A DNA stretch of 64,000 nucleotides from Bacillota bacterium. Lineage in GTDB: Bacteria; Bacillota; SHA-98; UBA4971. The stretch covers positions 1-64,000 of the forward strand of contig JANLFY010000006.1 of the NCBI GenBank assembly GCA_024653485.1, written 5' to 3'. Under the pieces are notes generated by a model. That model was given only the letters and a program-made list of their open reading frames with translations, was not told the origin of the DNA and did no database searches. Below are positions 35,460 through 43,013 of the stretch, piece by piece (position 1 is the stretch's first letter; each line of letters starts with the position of its first letter). The position numbers were made by a program, and so were the translations under genes.

Positions 35460-36440
35460 CTACGGAAGAATCGCCTTTCGTATCACCGAGAGGGTTCTGA
35501 TCGGGTTGCCAGTCTCGATGAGTTTTCCGATCTCATCCATTCCGATACGCTCGATTAGCCTGAACATACCCTTGTACCATTCGATGCCCTCAGTGACAAC
35601 CTCGACACCATCCTCGCGGTAGGGAAATACATCGAGGGAGTACCAGCCGTCGTATCCCGTGCGCTCAAGCCAGTACAGGAGCTCCAGCGTCTCAAGGGTG
35701 TGCACCGAGGCTGGCATCATATCATCATCCCAGGTGCGATAGTTGTCGTTGAGGTGCAAGTGGAACAGCTTGTTGCCAAACCTCCTAATCAGGGCAACGT
35801 CATAAGCCATGCTCTCGAATCCCTGCAAGGCATGGCCGATATCCAGATTGATGCCTACGTTAGGCCTGTTGACTTCCTGAATGAGCAAGAGTGCAGTGCC
35901 CACGCTGTTGACGTGAGCATGCATGCGAGGTTCGCGAGGCTTGTACTCGACCGCGATCTTCACATCCGGTCGGTAGTCAGCACACTCGATAAGCCCCTCG
36001 ACGATCCAGTCCCACTCCTTGATGTAATCGGACTGGAACACATAGTCGAATCCGTCATGTCCGAACCACGGGCTGACCTGGCTGCATCCAACCTTCGCTG
36101 CAAGGTCCATTGCCTTCTTGACCTGCGAAATCGCCTGTTCTCGGACCCTGGGATCCTTGGAGCTGAACGTGCCCCATCCCCACTTACCTTGTGACCAGAG
36201 CTCCGGAATAATCATAGAAACCTGGAATCCCGCGTCGACCACCTGCTGGAGGTCCTGATCGGCCGTCTCCATTCTGAGATGCCATCCACCGACGAGTTCC
36301 ACGCCGGTGAGGTCAGGTACCTGGCGCGCCCGCTCCAGCATTTCGGCAAAGCTTCTCTTGGGAGTATAGCCCTCGAGGACGTAACGATCTGAACAAGCAC
36401 CGAACGCCACCATAACCGACGAGAACTTGTGCTCTCTCAT
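35460..36440 (-). CDS. Xylose/rhamnose isomerase-like TIM-barrel protein
   Basis: A 326-residue AP-endonuclease-2-fold protein. The metal-binding residues fit the family: Glu in IAVEYKPREPR, Asp in INLDIGHALQ, His in LHLNDNY and Asp in SLDVFPYRED. It is longer than the hydroxypyruvate isomerase-like protein of this cluster and has a different active-site loop, so it is a second isomerase or epimerase activity. I use ATG 36440 with GAGGAG at 9 nt. It lies 12 bp after the third zinc dehydrogenase gene and 45 bp before the transporter ATPase. Confidence 0.83.
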   Translation of the reverse strand: MREHKFSSVMVAFGACSDRYVLEGYTPKRSFAEMLERARQVPDLTGVELVGGWHLRMETADQDLQQVVDAGFQVSMIIPELWSQGKWGWGTFSSKDPRVREQAISQVKKAMDLAAKVGCSQVSPWFGHDGFDYVFQSDYIKEWDWIVEGLIECADYRPDVKIAVEYKPREPRMHAHVNSVGTALLLIQEVNRPNVGINLDIGHALQGFESMAYDVALIRRFGNKLFHLHLNDNYRTWDDDMMPASVHTLETLELLYWLERTGYDGWYSLDVFPYREDGVEVVTEGIEWYKGMFRLIERIGMDEIGKLIETGNPIRTLSVIRKAILP

Positions 36441-36452
36441 CCTTACCACTCC

Positions 36453-37565
36453 TCATCTATGAATATGGGACTTCGATGAGGTGCTAGCTGTCGACCTCTC
36501 ATCTCTGTCGAGTCTGAAGAGCGCCGGCCCCTCTTCCAGGTCGGGCACCAATACGGCCTTCAACACTTTGCCTTGCCGCGCATCGGTAATCGCCTTTCTT
36601 GCGTCCTCAAGGGAATAGGTCGCGATGAGTTTCTTGGGGTCGATTTTCCCGGAGGACAAGAGCTCGAGAGCGAGCTTGTGGTACCTCGGATGGTACGAGA
36701 ACGTTCCAACGACGGTCTTCTCGTTGTAGTGAATCTCGTTGCCGTTCAGATGCACCGTCGGATTCTGTCTCGGAAGCCCGCCGAACAGTGCAATACGCCC
36801 CCGCTTCCGTACAAGCTCCACCGCTTGGGTCGAAGCCTCTGGCGCCGGAGTGGCAACTATTGCCGCGTCAGCGCCGACACCGTTTGTCTGTTCCTGTACC
36901 GCCTCCACGGCGTCCTGAGGCGCTGCCACCCTATCCACGTGGAAAAGCGCTGCCGCGTTTGCGGCACGCTCAGCCGATGGCTCGACGAGGATGACTTGCC
37001 GCGCCCCGCGTAGATGGGCTATCTCTGCGTGTAGACAGCCGATAGGGCCTCCGCCAAGGACTACTACCGTGTCTCCGAGGCCCACCGCAAGCCTGTCTTG
37101 GGCTGCCAGAACCGAGCACATTGGCTCCGAAAGCGCGCCGTCCACGAACGAGAGGTTCGGCGGGAGGTGGTTCACGATGCCGCGCTCCAGGATGTCTTTC
37201 GTAAGAGCCATGTACTCCGCAAACCCTCCGTCCACGTCTCGGCCAAGGATCTTGAGGTTGTCGCAGAGGTTGTAAAGACTACGCTCGCAGTAGTAACACT
37301 TCCCACAACGGATATCGGCCGCCAGCGAAAGCCTGTCACCCACGGAGAACTCGGTCGCGCCCTTCCTGGCCTCGATCACCTCTCCGGTGATCTCATGCCC
37401 CATGATGGGGCTTCCCGCAACAGGACCAAAGAAGTAGCGCCTCACATCTCCTCCGCATACACCGCAAGCACGGACACGCAAGAGTATGCCGTCTTCCGGG
37501 CAAACAGGTGTTGGAACCTCAACTACACTCAGTGCTTCGATGCCTTGAAGTACCGCAGCCCTCAC
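36453..37565 (-). CDS. Zinc-dependent alcohol dehydrogenase, third copy type
   Basis: A 370-residue medium-chain dehydrogenase: CGVCGGDVRR and GHEITGEV for catalytic zinc, CGKCYYCERSLYNLC for structural zinc, and VLGGGPIGCLHAEIA for the cofactor. The start is GTG 37565 with AAGGAGG upstream, overlapping the SIS gene stop (GTGA). The C-terminal ~25 residues (Ser/Thr/Arg-rich) exceed the family norm. It groups with sorbitol dehydrogenase-like enzymes and, next to the kinase and SIS isomerase, probably oxidises a polyol or phospho-polyol. Confidence 0.87.
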   Translation of the reverse strand: MRAAVLQGIEALSVVEVPTPVCPEDGILLRVRACGVCGGDVRRYFFGPVAGSPIMGHEITGEVIEARKGATEFSVGDRLSLAADIRCGKCYYCERSLYNLCDNLKILGRDVDGGFAEYMALTKDILERGIVNHLPPNLSFVDGALSEPMCSVLAAQDRLAVGLGDTVVVLGGGPIGCLHAEIAHLRGARQVILVEPSAERAANAAALFHVDRVAAPQDAVEAVQEQTNGVGADAAIVATPAPEASTQAVELVRKRGRIALFGGLPRQNPTVHLNGNEIHYNEKTVVGTFSYHPRYHKLALELLSSGKIDPKKLIATYSLEDARKAITDARQGKVLKAVLVPDLEEGPALFRLDRDERSTASTSSKSHIHR

Positions 37566-38170
37566 GCCTGTGCCTCCTTGCGTAGTGTTTTCCCTACCGC
37601 TCCACCGGGATGAGTGACGGCAAAGGACTCTTTGGTGTATCCCTTCAGCTGCTGGACCGCCACACACAATGCGTCGCCCGCAATACCGTTGGCGAGAGAA
37701 CTCCCGGTGGCTATCATCCCGAATGGGTCGGCCTCGGCAGGGACCCTTACGATAACCACCTGATCTGCCATGGACGCCAGAGTTGACTCCGGCGCTTCCG
37801 TCATGGCGATCACACTGGCTCCGCGTCTCCGGGCTATCTTGGAAAACTCGATGACTTCATCAGTCTCGCCACCCTTTGAAATCGCGATGAGGACATCGTT
37901 TGGGGTTATAGCGCCAGACGAACCGTGAAGGCTATCCGTTGCGTGAATGAAGACCGACGGGGCCCCTGAGCATGACAGAAGATGGGCTAGCCGCCACGCC
38001 ATTGCATGCGAGGTGCCAACGCCTGTCACGAACACATGTCCCTTGCATCCTAAGACCAGTTTGAGCGCACCAATATACCCGTCGTCAACCTGATCAGCCA
38101 CCATCTGAAGCATGCGTGCCTCTTTCATGATGGTGTCGCGAAGTAGCGCCAAGATCTCCTTATCATTCAT
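37562..38170 (-). CDS. SIS-domain phosphosugar isomerase
   Basis: A 202-residue single SIS domain of the KdsD/GutQ/HPS-isomerase kind. Motifs are VFVTGVGTSHAMAWRLAHLL, SGAITPNDVLIAISKGGETD and, at the end, AVTHPGGAVGKTL, the HPxGAxG motif of arabinose-5-phosphate isomerase-like proteins. The start is ATG 38170 with GGAGGAG upstream. It lies 36 bp after the FGGY kinase gene and overlaps the following dehydrogenase. It probably isomerises the phosphosugar made by the kinase. Confidence 0.88.
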   Translation of the reverse strand: MNDKEILALLRDTIMKEARMLQMVADQVDDGYIGALKLVLGCKGHVFVTGVGTSHAMAWRLAHLLSCSGAPSVFIHATDSLHGSSGAITPNDVLIAISKGGETDEVIEFSKIARRRGASVIAMTEAPESTLASMADQVVIVRVPAEADPFGMIATGSSLANGIAGDALCVAVQQLKGYTKESFAVTHPGGAVGKTLRKEAQA

Positions 38171-38206
38171 CTCGTGACTCCTCCAAACCCACCCGCGAAC
38201 GCCAGA

Positions 38207-39715
38207 CTATATTCGGTGACAGATCGGCCTCAGGGCCGGGTATAATGAACGATAGACATCGTACTTCTCCAGATACATCTCATGCCGGTCGTAATCTGGC
38301 GTGTAGACGGCTTCGGTGCGAACAAGTTGATCGACGGCCTCAGTCAACGAGGTAAAGACTCCCGTTGCTAGACCGCCGAGCAATGCGGCCCCGAGGCATG
38401 CAGCTTCGCGAACGGCGAGTGTGGCTACCGGCACACCGAGCACATCCGCTTTCACTTGTAGCCACGCCGGAGACTTGGCGCCTCCACCCACGGCTCGAAG
38501 CTCTCGGACTTCCACACCCAGGCTATAAAGCGTGTCAAGGTTGATCTTTAGTTCATAGGTTAGGCTGTCGAGAATGCCCTTGACCACATCGTATCTAGTT
38601 GTTCCCAGAGTAAGTCCTACGACAGCCCCCTTCGACTTCGGATCCGACCACGGCGTACCACTTCCAACTAAGTGCGGAAGAAACAGCACATGCGAAGGGT
38701 CCTTGGGCACACGAGATATGATGAGATCATAGACATCGCACCCGGACTCGGCGGCCTCCCGAGCCTCGAGATGCCCGAAAGTGTCTCGGTACCACCTCAG
38801 CAGGAGCCCCCCCGTATGGTTGAGCGTTATTGTGAAGTAGATGCCGGGTACCACATGGTAATAGCACGGGTACTTGCTCCTCAACATCTCATCGCTTAGA
38901 ATCGGCCTCTCGAATGGAATCCCCATTACTTCTGCAGTACCCGTGGAGACTGTAGCCATCTTCTCGCGCACTACGCCCGCACCGAGCGCGGCACAAGTCT
39001 GGTCGTGCCCCCCGGTGGCAAGACTGACTCCCTTTGGAAGCCCAAGCTCGCGGGCAAGCTCGGGGGCAATCCGTCCGGCGAAGTGTCCTGAAGGCACCAC
39101 TGTTCCGAGTTTCTCGGACGGGATGCCCACAGCATCCAGGATCGACGATGACCATTCTCCTGCCGAGATGTCAAATGCCATCGTTCTGGAAGCCATGGAC
39201 AGGTCCACAAGCGGCTCTCCGCCGAGCATGGCCAGAACGAACTCCTCGTAGTGCAGGAACTTCCAGGTCTTCTCGAACACATCCGGGCGATTGTTCTTGA
39301 GCCACATGATCTTGGTCAGAGCGTTCAGTGGATGGATGGGCATGCCGGTGTGCCTGAAGATGTTGTGGGCTCCGAACTTGTCGTCAAGCCAGCGGCACTC
39401 TTCCTCTGTACGAGCGTCCATTCCTAAGATTGCGGGGTATATGATATTCATGTGGGAGTCCACGGGTATGATTGCGTCGCCCTGAACGGAAAGGCCTATT
39501 ACAGTCACCGGGTCGTTACGCGTCACCGAAGCAACCGCGCCTCCGATGACTTCTCGCACGGCCGCCATGACTTCAAGTGGATCCTGCTCGGCCCATTTGG
39601 GGTACGGACACGAGTAACCATACTCCTTGAACGAGTACCCGATCACCTGGCCATCCTGGCTGAAGATGGCCGCCTTGCATCCAGTGGTTCCGATGTCCAA
39701 CCCGAGCAGGCTCAT
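38207..39715 (-). CDS. FGGY-family carbohydrate kinase (xylulokinase-like)
   Basis: A 502-residue two-domain FGGY kinase that phosphorylates a sugar or polyol with ATP. The N-terminal phosphate loop is GLDIGTTGCKAAIF; later come the metal/substrate Asp region GMDARTEEE, TGGHDQTCAALGAG and the C-terminal adenosine motif AVGGGAKSPAWLQ. It is nearest to xylulose kinases by overall pattern, but substrate cannot be read from it. The start is ATG 39715 with GAGGAGCG upstream. A 391-bp upstream gap carries a perfect LacI-type operator, so its promoter is probably there. Confidence 0.9.
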   Translation of the reverse strand: MSLLGLDIGTTGCKAAIFSQDGQVIGYSFKEYGYSCPYPKWAEQDPLEVMAAVREVIGGAVASVTRNDPVTVIGLSVQGDAIIPVDSHMNIIYPAILGMDARTEEECRWLDDKFGAHNIFRHTGMPIHPLNALTKIMWLKNNRPDVFEKTWKFLHYEEFVLAMLGGEPLVDLSMASRTMAFDISAGEWSSSILDAVGIPSEKLGTVVPSGHFAGRIAPELARELGLPKGVSLATGGHDQTCAALGAGVVREKMATVSTGTAEVMGIPFERPILSDEMLRSKYPCYYHVVPGIYFTITLNHTGGLLLRWYRDTFGHLEAREAAESGCDVYDLIISRVPKDPSHVLFLPHLVGSGTPWSDPKSKGAVVGLTLGTTRYDVVKGILDSLTYELKINLDTLYSLGVEVRELRAVGGGAKSPAWLQVKADVLGVPVATLAVREAACLGAALLGGLATGVFTSLTEAVDQLVRTEAVYTPDYDRHEMYLEKYDVYRSLYPALRPICHRI

Positions 39716-39849
39716 CGCTCCTCACTCCCGCCACCGCTACGCGCCACCTTGCGAACATCTCGCGATCAATGGTGGCTACTAAGGAATTAGGGCGCTAGGA
39801 ACACGCCATGGGATGGGACTGCGTGCACAGCGGCACGCAATGCTATCCA

Positions 39850-39875
39850 TGGCAACGTTTGCAATAACGTTTCCA
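39850..39875. promoter_or_regulatory. LacI-family operator (cre-like) with imperfect second copy
   Basis: TGGCAACGTTTGCA (39850-39863) fits the LacI/CcpA-type operator consensus TGNNANCGNTNNCA at all ten fixed positions. A second AACGTT core follows 12 bp later (39866-39871) in CAATAACGTTTCCA, which fits eight of ten. The pair lies about 135 bp upstream of the kinase start and is the probable control site of kinase, isomerase, dehydrogenase and transporter genes. The binder may be the local LacI-type regulator or CcpA. Confidence 0.6.
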
Positions 39876-39878
39876 TAA

Positions 39879-40046
39879 CTACAGCCACCCTTCTATTTGT
39901 TCGCCATAGTATCCGCCTGTTCCTCCTATAAGCCAAGAAAAACTCGCAATGGCAGCAGTGGCATCTGCTCCCTGTTTCCCGAGTGCAGTCGCATACATAA
40001 CGTGGACACTCGCTATCACGACTGATTGAGTCAACGAGACAACCAT
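39879..40046 (-). CDS. Possible 55-residue small membrane protein
   Basis: A frame of 55 codons with ATG 40046 and a GGGGGA ribosome site about 7 nt upstream. The product (starting MVVSLTQSVVIASV) has one or two hydrophobic stretches, including ATAAIASFSWLIGGTGG, and an acidic tail. It lies alone in the gap between the RpiR-type regulator and the kinase. I do not recognise a family. It could be a leader or simply a chance frame. Confidence 0.3.
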   Translation of the reverse strand: MVVSLTQSVVIASVHVMYATALGKQGADATAAIASFSWLIGGTGGYYGEQIEGWL

Positions 40047-40106
40047 GTCGCATCCCCCGACCCTTCGACCCGTCGAAACCTCGCAATACATCCTGCGGGC
40101 TGCGGG

Positions 40107-40988
40107 TCACTCCTTGTTAACCCGAAGACTCTCATCGATGTATGACAACAACTCTTTCAGACTCCCCCTCCTTTTCTGGAGAACCCCAACCCATAGAGCT
40201 TCCAGCACGCACAGTTGGGCCACACGGTGGGCCATCAGCTCTCCTGTCGAGGACTCCGCAAACGCGGCGGTAAGGAGCACATGATCCGCGATCCTGACAA
40301 TTGGCGAAAGGGGGAAATTGGTAATTGCGACGGTTGTAGCCCCAGCTTTCTTGCTTTGCTTCAGAGCCCGAATTACTGTAGTGGTTTGGCCAGAGTGGGA
40401 TATGCCTACCGCCATATCTCCCCTTCTCAAGAGACTCCCTGTTACTAGACTCACGTCAGGATCTGATGAGTACGATGTCTGGTAGCCAATTCTCGCAAAC
40501 TTGTAGCATCCGGCATGCGCTACTGCGGCCGCATCTCCGATTGCGAAGAACACCACCCTGGAAGCACTGCTAAGAGCCTCAAGGACTCTACGATATTCAT
40601 CCACGTCGATGGCTGCCAACGTATGCTCGATCGTGCGGACGGAGGATTGAAACACCTTTCGTAAGATGTCTCCATAGTCGTCGCTTGGCTGCACGTCCGG
40701 ATAAAAGCCCCCACCCCCGGGTTCGCTCGTTGGCTCAAGGGCGGTCCGAAATTCTCGATAGTTCTCATATCCAATCCGACGGGCAAACCGCGACAATGTT
40801 GCGGTGCTACAACCAGCTGCCCTTGCCACCTCTGCAATGCCCATTTCAACGACGCTCTTCGGGTTTTGCAGGACGAACTCCGCTGCCTTTCTCTCGGCGG
40901 AGTTGAGCGAATCATATACCCGCTTGATTTTCACCGGTGCGGGCAACATTACTGGCAAGTCCCCACCGGCATCGCTATTGCCCTCCAT
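40107..40988 (-). CDS. RpiR/MurR-family transcriptional regulator
   Basis: A 293-residue regulator. The N-terminal HTH_6 domain (LNSAERKAAEFVL, AARAAGCSTATLSRFARR-type sequence near residues 50-75) is joined to a C-terminal SIS domain that senses a phosphosugar (VVFFAIGDAAAVAHAG; GDMAVGISHSGQTTTV). The start is ATG 40988 with GAGGAGG upstream. It follows the SAF-domain dehydrogenase by 15 bp, so the two are co-transcribed. Probably it is the second local regulator, responding to the kinase product. Confidence 0.92.
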   Translation of the reverse strand: MEGNSDAGGDLPVMLPAPVKIKRVYDSLNSAERKAAEFVLQNPKSVVEMGIAEVARAAGCSTATLSRFARRIGYENYREFRTALEPTSEPGGGGFYPDVQPSDDYGDILRKVFQSSVRTIEHTLAAIDVDEYRRVLEALSSASRVVFFAIGDAAAVAHAGCYKFARIGYQTSYSSDPDVSLVTGSLLRRGDMAVGISHSGQTTTVIRALKQSKKAGATTVAITNFPLSPIVRIADHVLLTAAFAESSTGELMAHRVAQLCVLEALWVGVLQKRRGSLKELLSYIDESLRVNKE

Positions 40989-41003
40989 TGCGCGCCTCCT
41001 CTT

Positions 41004-42293
41004 CTAGTTGAGGATCCCGTCTTGGATTCTCCGAAGCTGTAATAGCGTGGAGTCAACGAGTTCCACCGAATCATAGGTGATGATCTCGTCTTTCCTGACG
41101 TCACGTACCAGCCTTGCACCTTTCGCAAGCCCAAGGGGGAGCATCTTCTCATTCCGGGCGATGTGTCCCAATTCTATACTGCCTCGGTAACAATACTCAC
41201 CGATGCCGTCCAGAACTGTTCCAGCAGGCAGATGCCTCTTTGCAATTGCTATGCATTCGGCAGTCAGGGGCCTTTTCAGCGGCTGCATCGTCGCCTCGTG
41301 ATACAAGACAGCCTGAGCCGCAGTCAGAGGCGTCTCCATCCCGCAGAGATGATATGGGCGATAGAGCAGGTAGTTTGGACCGTTTCCCATGTCCCTCTGA
41401 ATCAAGCTGTCTATGAGCCGCGGCTGGTCTGTAGTCACGACTAGAAAGACGCCCGGGTGCACATCACCAATGGCAAAGTCTACGACTCCTTCTCTTTCCA
41501 AGATGCCTCCTTGGTGCTTGCGGCAGAATACCTTGGCTAGGTCTTTTACAACACACTTCGGACCATGCATCCCACGGATGTCGGGAACAAGGCCGGTTGC
41601 GTTGGCAACAGCTGCCATCTCAACCATCGTCTTTGACCCATCCACAAACTCCACCAGCATCCTGGGACTCATGCTCCTGGTCTTAGCCCTCTCGGCCCAC
41701 TCATCAGGGGTTGCATAAGGATCCAAGGGATTGTTTTTTCCCTTTCCCGCTGCTACCACCTTGAGCCCCAAGGCCTTGGCAAACCTGTACAGCTCCATTA
41801 TCGAGCCCGGCTCGTCGCCCGCCGTGAGAGTGTATATGACCCCAGCGTTGTCTGCCAGCTGCCTCAGAATTGGCCCAACCGTGACATCGCATTCTAGGTT
41901 CATCATCACAACGTGTTTCTTGTGGTTGATAGCGTCAAGAGCGATGCGAGCGCCCATTTCCGGGGACCCGGTGGCATCGATGACTACCTGAACCTGAGGG
42001 GTCCTCGTGGCCATTTCATATCTCGTTGACACCAAAACCCGGCTTTGGCCCAGCATCCGCGCCGCCTCGTAGGCGCTGTCCACGAGCGTAGGTTCGCGGT
42101 TGTCCTGGGCAAGCTTCAAGCCCTCGAGCACCGTTGACGAGTCAAGATCGACCGCGACGCAGATCTCTATGCCCTTCATCTGCCTAACCTGGGCAAGTAT
42201 GTCTTTGCCCATCTGCCCGACACCTATCAAACCAACCCTAATAGGAGTCCCTGCTCTGTGCAGCTCCTCAAGCTTTTCGTCGATAGCGTACAT
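41004..42293 (-). CDS. NAD(P)-binding dehydrogenase with C-terminal SAF domain (COG4091-like)
   Basis: A 429-residue protein. The N-terminal Rossmann fold has VGLIGVGQMGKDIL, and VDLDSS at the end of beta-2. A homoserine-dehydrogenase-like middle (VVIDATGSPEMGARIA; KKHVVMMNLECDV) follows, then a C-terminal SAF domain (CIAIAKRHLPAGTVLD ... ARNEKMLPLGLAKGARLV). Proteins of this class occur in sugar-acid and branched-sugar pathways; the reaction of this one is unknown. The start is ATG 42293 with GGAGGGCG upstream; a longer frame adds 12 residues. It is the first gene of the leftward catabolic island. Confidence 0.8.
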   Translation of the reverse strand: MYAIDEKLEELHRAGTPIRVGLIGVGQMGKDILAQVRQMKGIEICVAVDLDSSTVLEGLKLAQDNREPTLVDSAYEAARMLGQSRVLVSTRYEMATRTPQVQVVIDATGSPEMGARIALDAINHKKHVVMMNLECDVTVGPILRQLADNAGVIYTLTAGDEPGSIMELYRFAKALGLKVVAAGKGKNNPLDPYATPDEWAERAKTRSMSPRMLVEFVDGSKTMVEMAAVANATGLVPDIRGMHGPKCVVKDLAKVFCRKHQGGILEREGVVDFAIGDVHPGVFLVVTTDQPRLIDSLIQRDMGNGPNYLLYRPYHLCGMETPLTAAQAVLYHEATMQPLKRPLTAECIAIAKRHLPAGTVLDGIGEYCYRGSIELGHIARNEKMLPLGLAKGARLVRDVRKDEIITYDSVELVDSTLLQLRRIQDGILN

Positions 42294-42866
42294 CGTCTCG
42301 CCCTCCGATCTTGTACGAGCTGCGACCAACTGCTATAGCAATCTTCAGGGATTGATGAACCCGTGGCCGCTCCGCGAAGAGTGACTCCCTGTTCTGCCAA
42401 GGTGAAGAGGTCTTTCCATCGGTATCATACCATAGACACCTGGCGATGTGAAGACACATTTTGCATACAGGCTGAGTGATATGAAAGTACTGAGAAACGG
42501 GCAATGTGGGATTGCGCATAGTCGTGCGGTAGTCGCCATTATGCAGCAAACGTGGCTAGCCCATGCATTTCATACCATCGTCGCCCACATGAAAATGCTG
42601 TGACTGGTCGATAGAGACAGCATCGCGAGACCGGCTCTGAGAGGCGCGGATGCGCCGGGCGCGGGGCACCTCGGCACCAATGGAAAGTCCGGTCAAAGAC
42701 GTTGGTGCTGGGTAGCGAAGGCGGTTCCCCGGAAACACTATCACGGCACGACGAAGAGGGGGGAACGGCCGTGGAACGAATCCCGGCGCACCGCATCCAG
42801 GGCATTCTAAGATCCCTTGGGTTCTGGGCTGGCGCGACCGCCACTGCCACCGTCCTCACGGCAACT
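42294..42866. other. Intergenic region upstream of the catabolic island
   Basis: 573 bp between the start of the SAF-dehydrogenase gene and the 3' end of the mutase fusion gene. The promoter of the leftward island should lie in the AT-richer left half (about 42320-42560), though I see no clean boxes. The right half holds the second copy of the short repeated reading frame (42771). Confidence 0.4.
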
Positions 42867-43013
42867 CTAGATCCCGATGATCGCCTCGACCCTGTCGGCA
42901 CATTCCCGCGCCCTCGCCGCGGCGGTATCCCCGTCCGCAGCTTCAGAGCGGATGTGAATGAACGGCTCCGCCGGGTCTGGAAGCACCAGCAGCCAACCAT
43001 CGTCGAAGAATAG
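42771..43013 (+). CDS. Second copy of the short repeated frame, read-through version
   Basis: GTG 42771 is preceded by AGAGGGGGGAACGGCC, like the copy at 18741, and begins [18 protein letters not shown]. At the codon that is TGA in the other copy this one has TGG, and the frame continues to 43013, running antisense to the last ~145 bp of the mutase gene. The extended part is therefore probably not a real product; the conserved leader and first ~18 codons are the notable part. Confidence 0.2.
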   Translation: MERIPAHRIQGILRSLGFWAGATATATVLTATLDPDDRLDPVGTFPRPRRGGIPVRSFRADVNERLRRVWKHQQPTIVEE

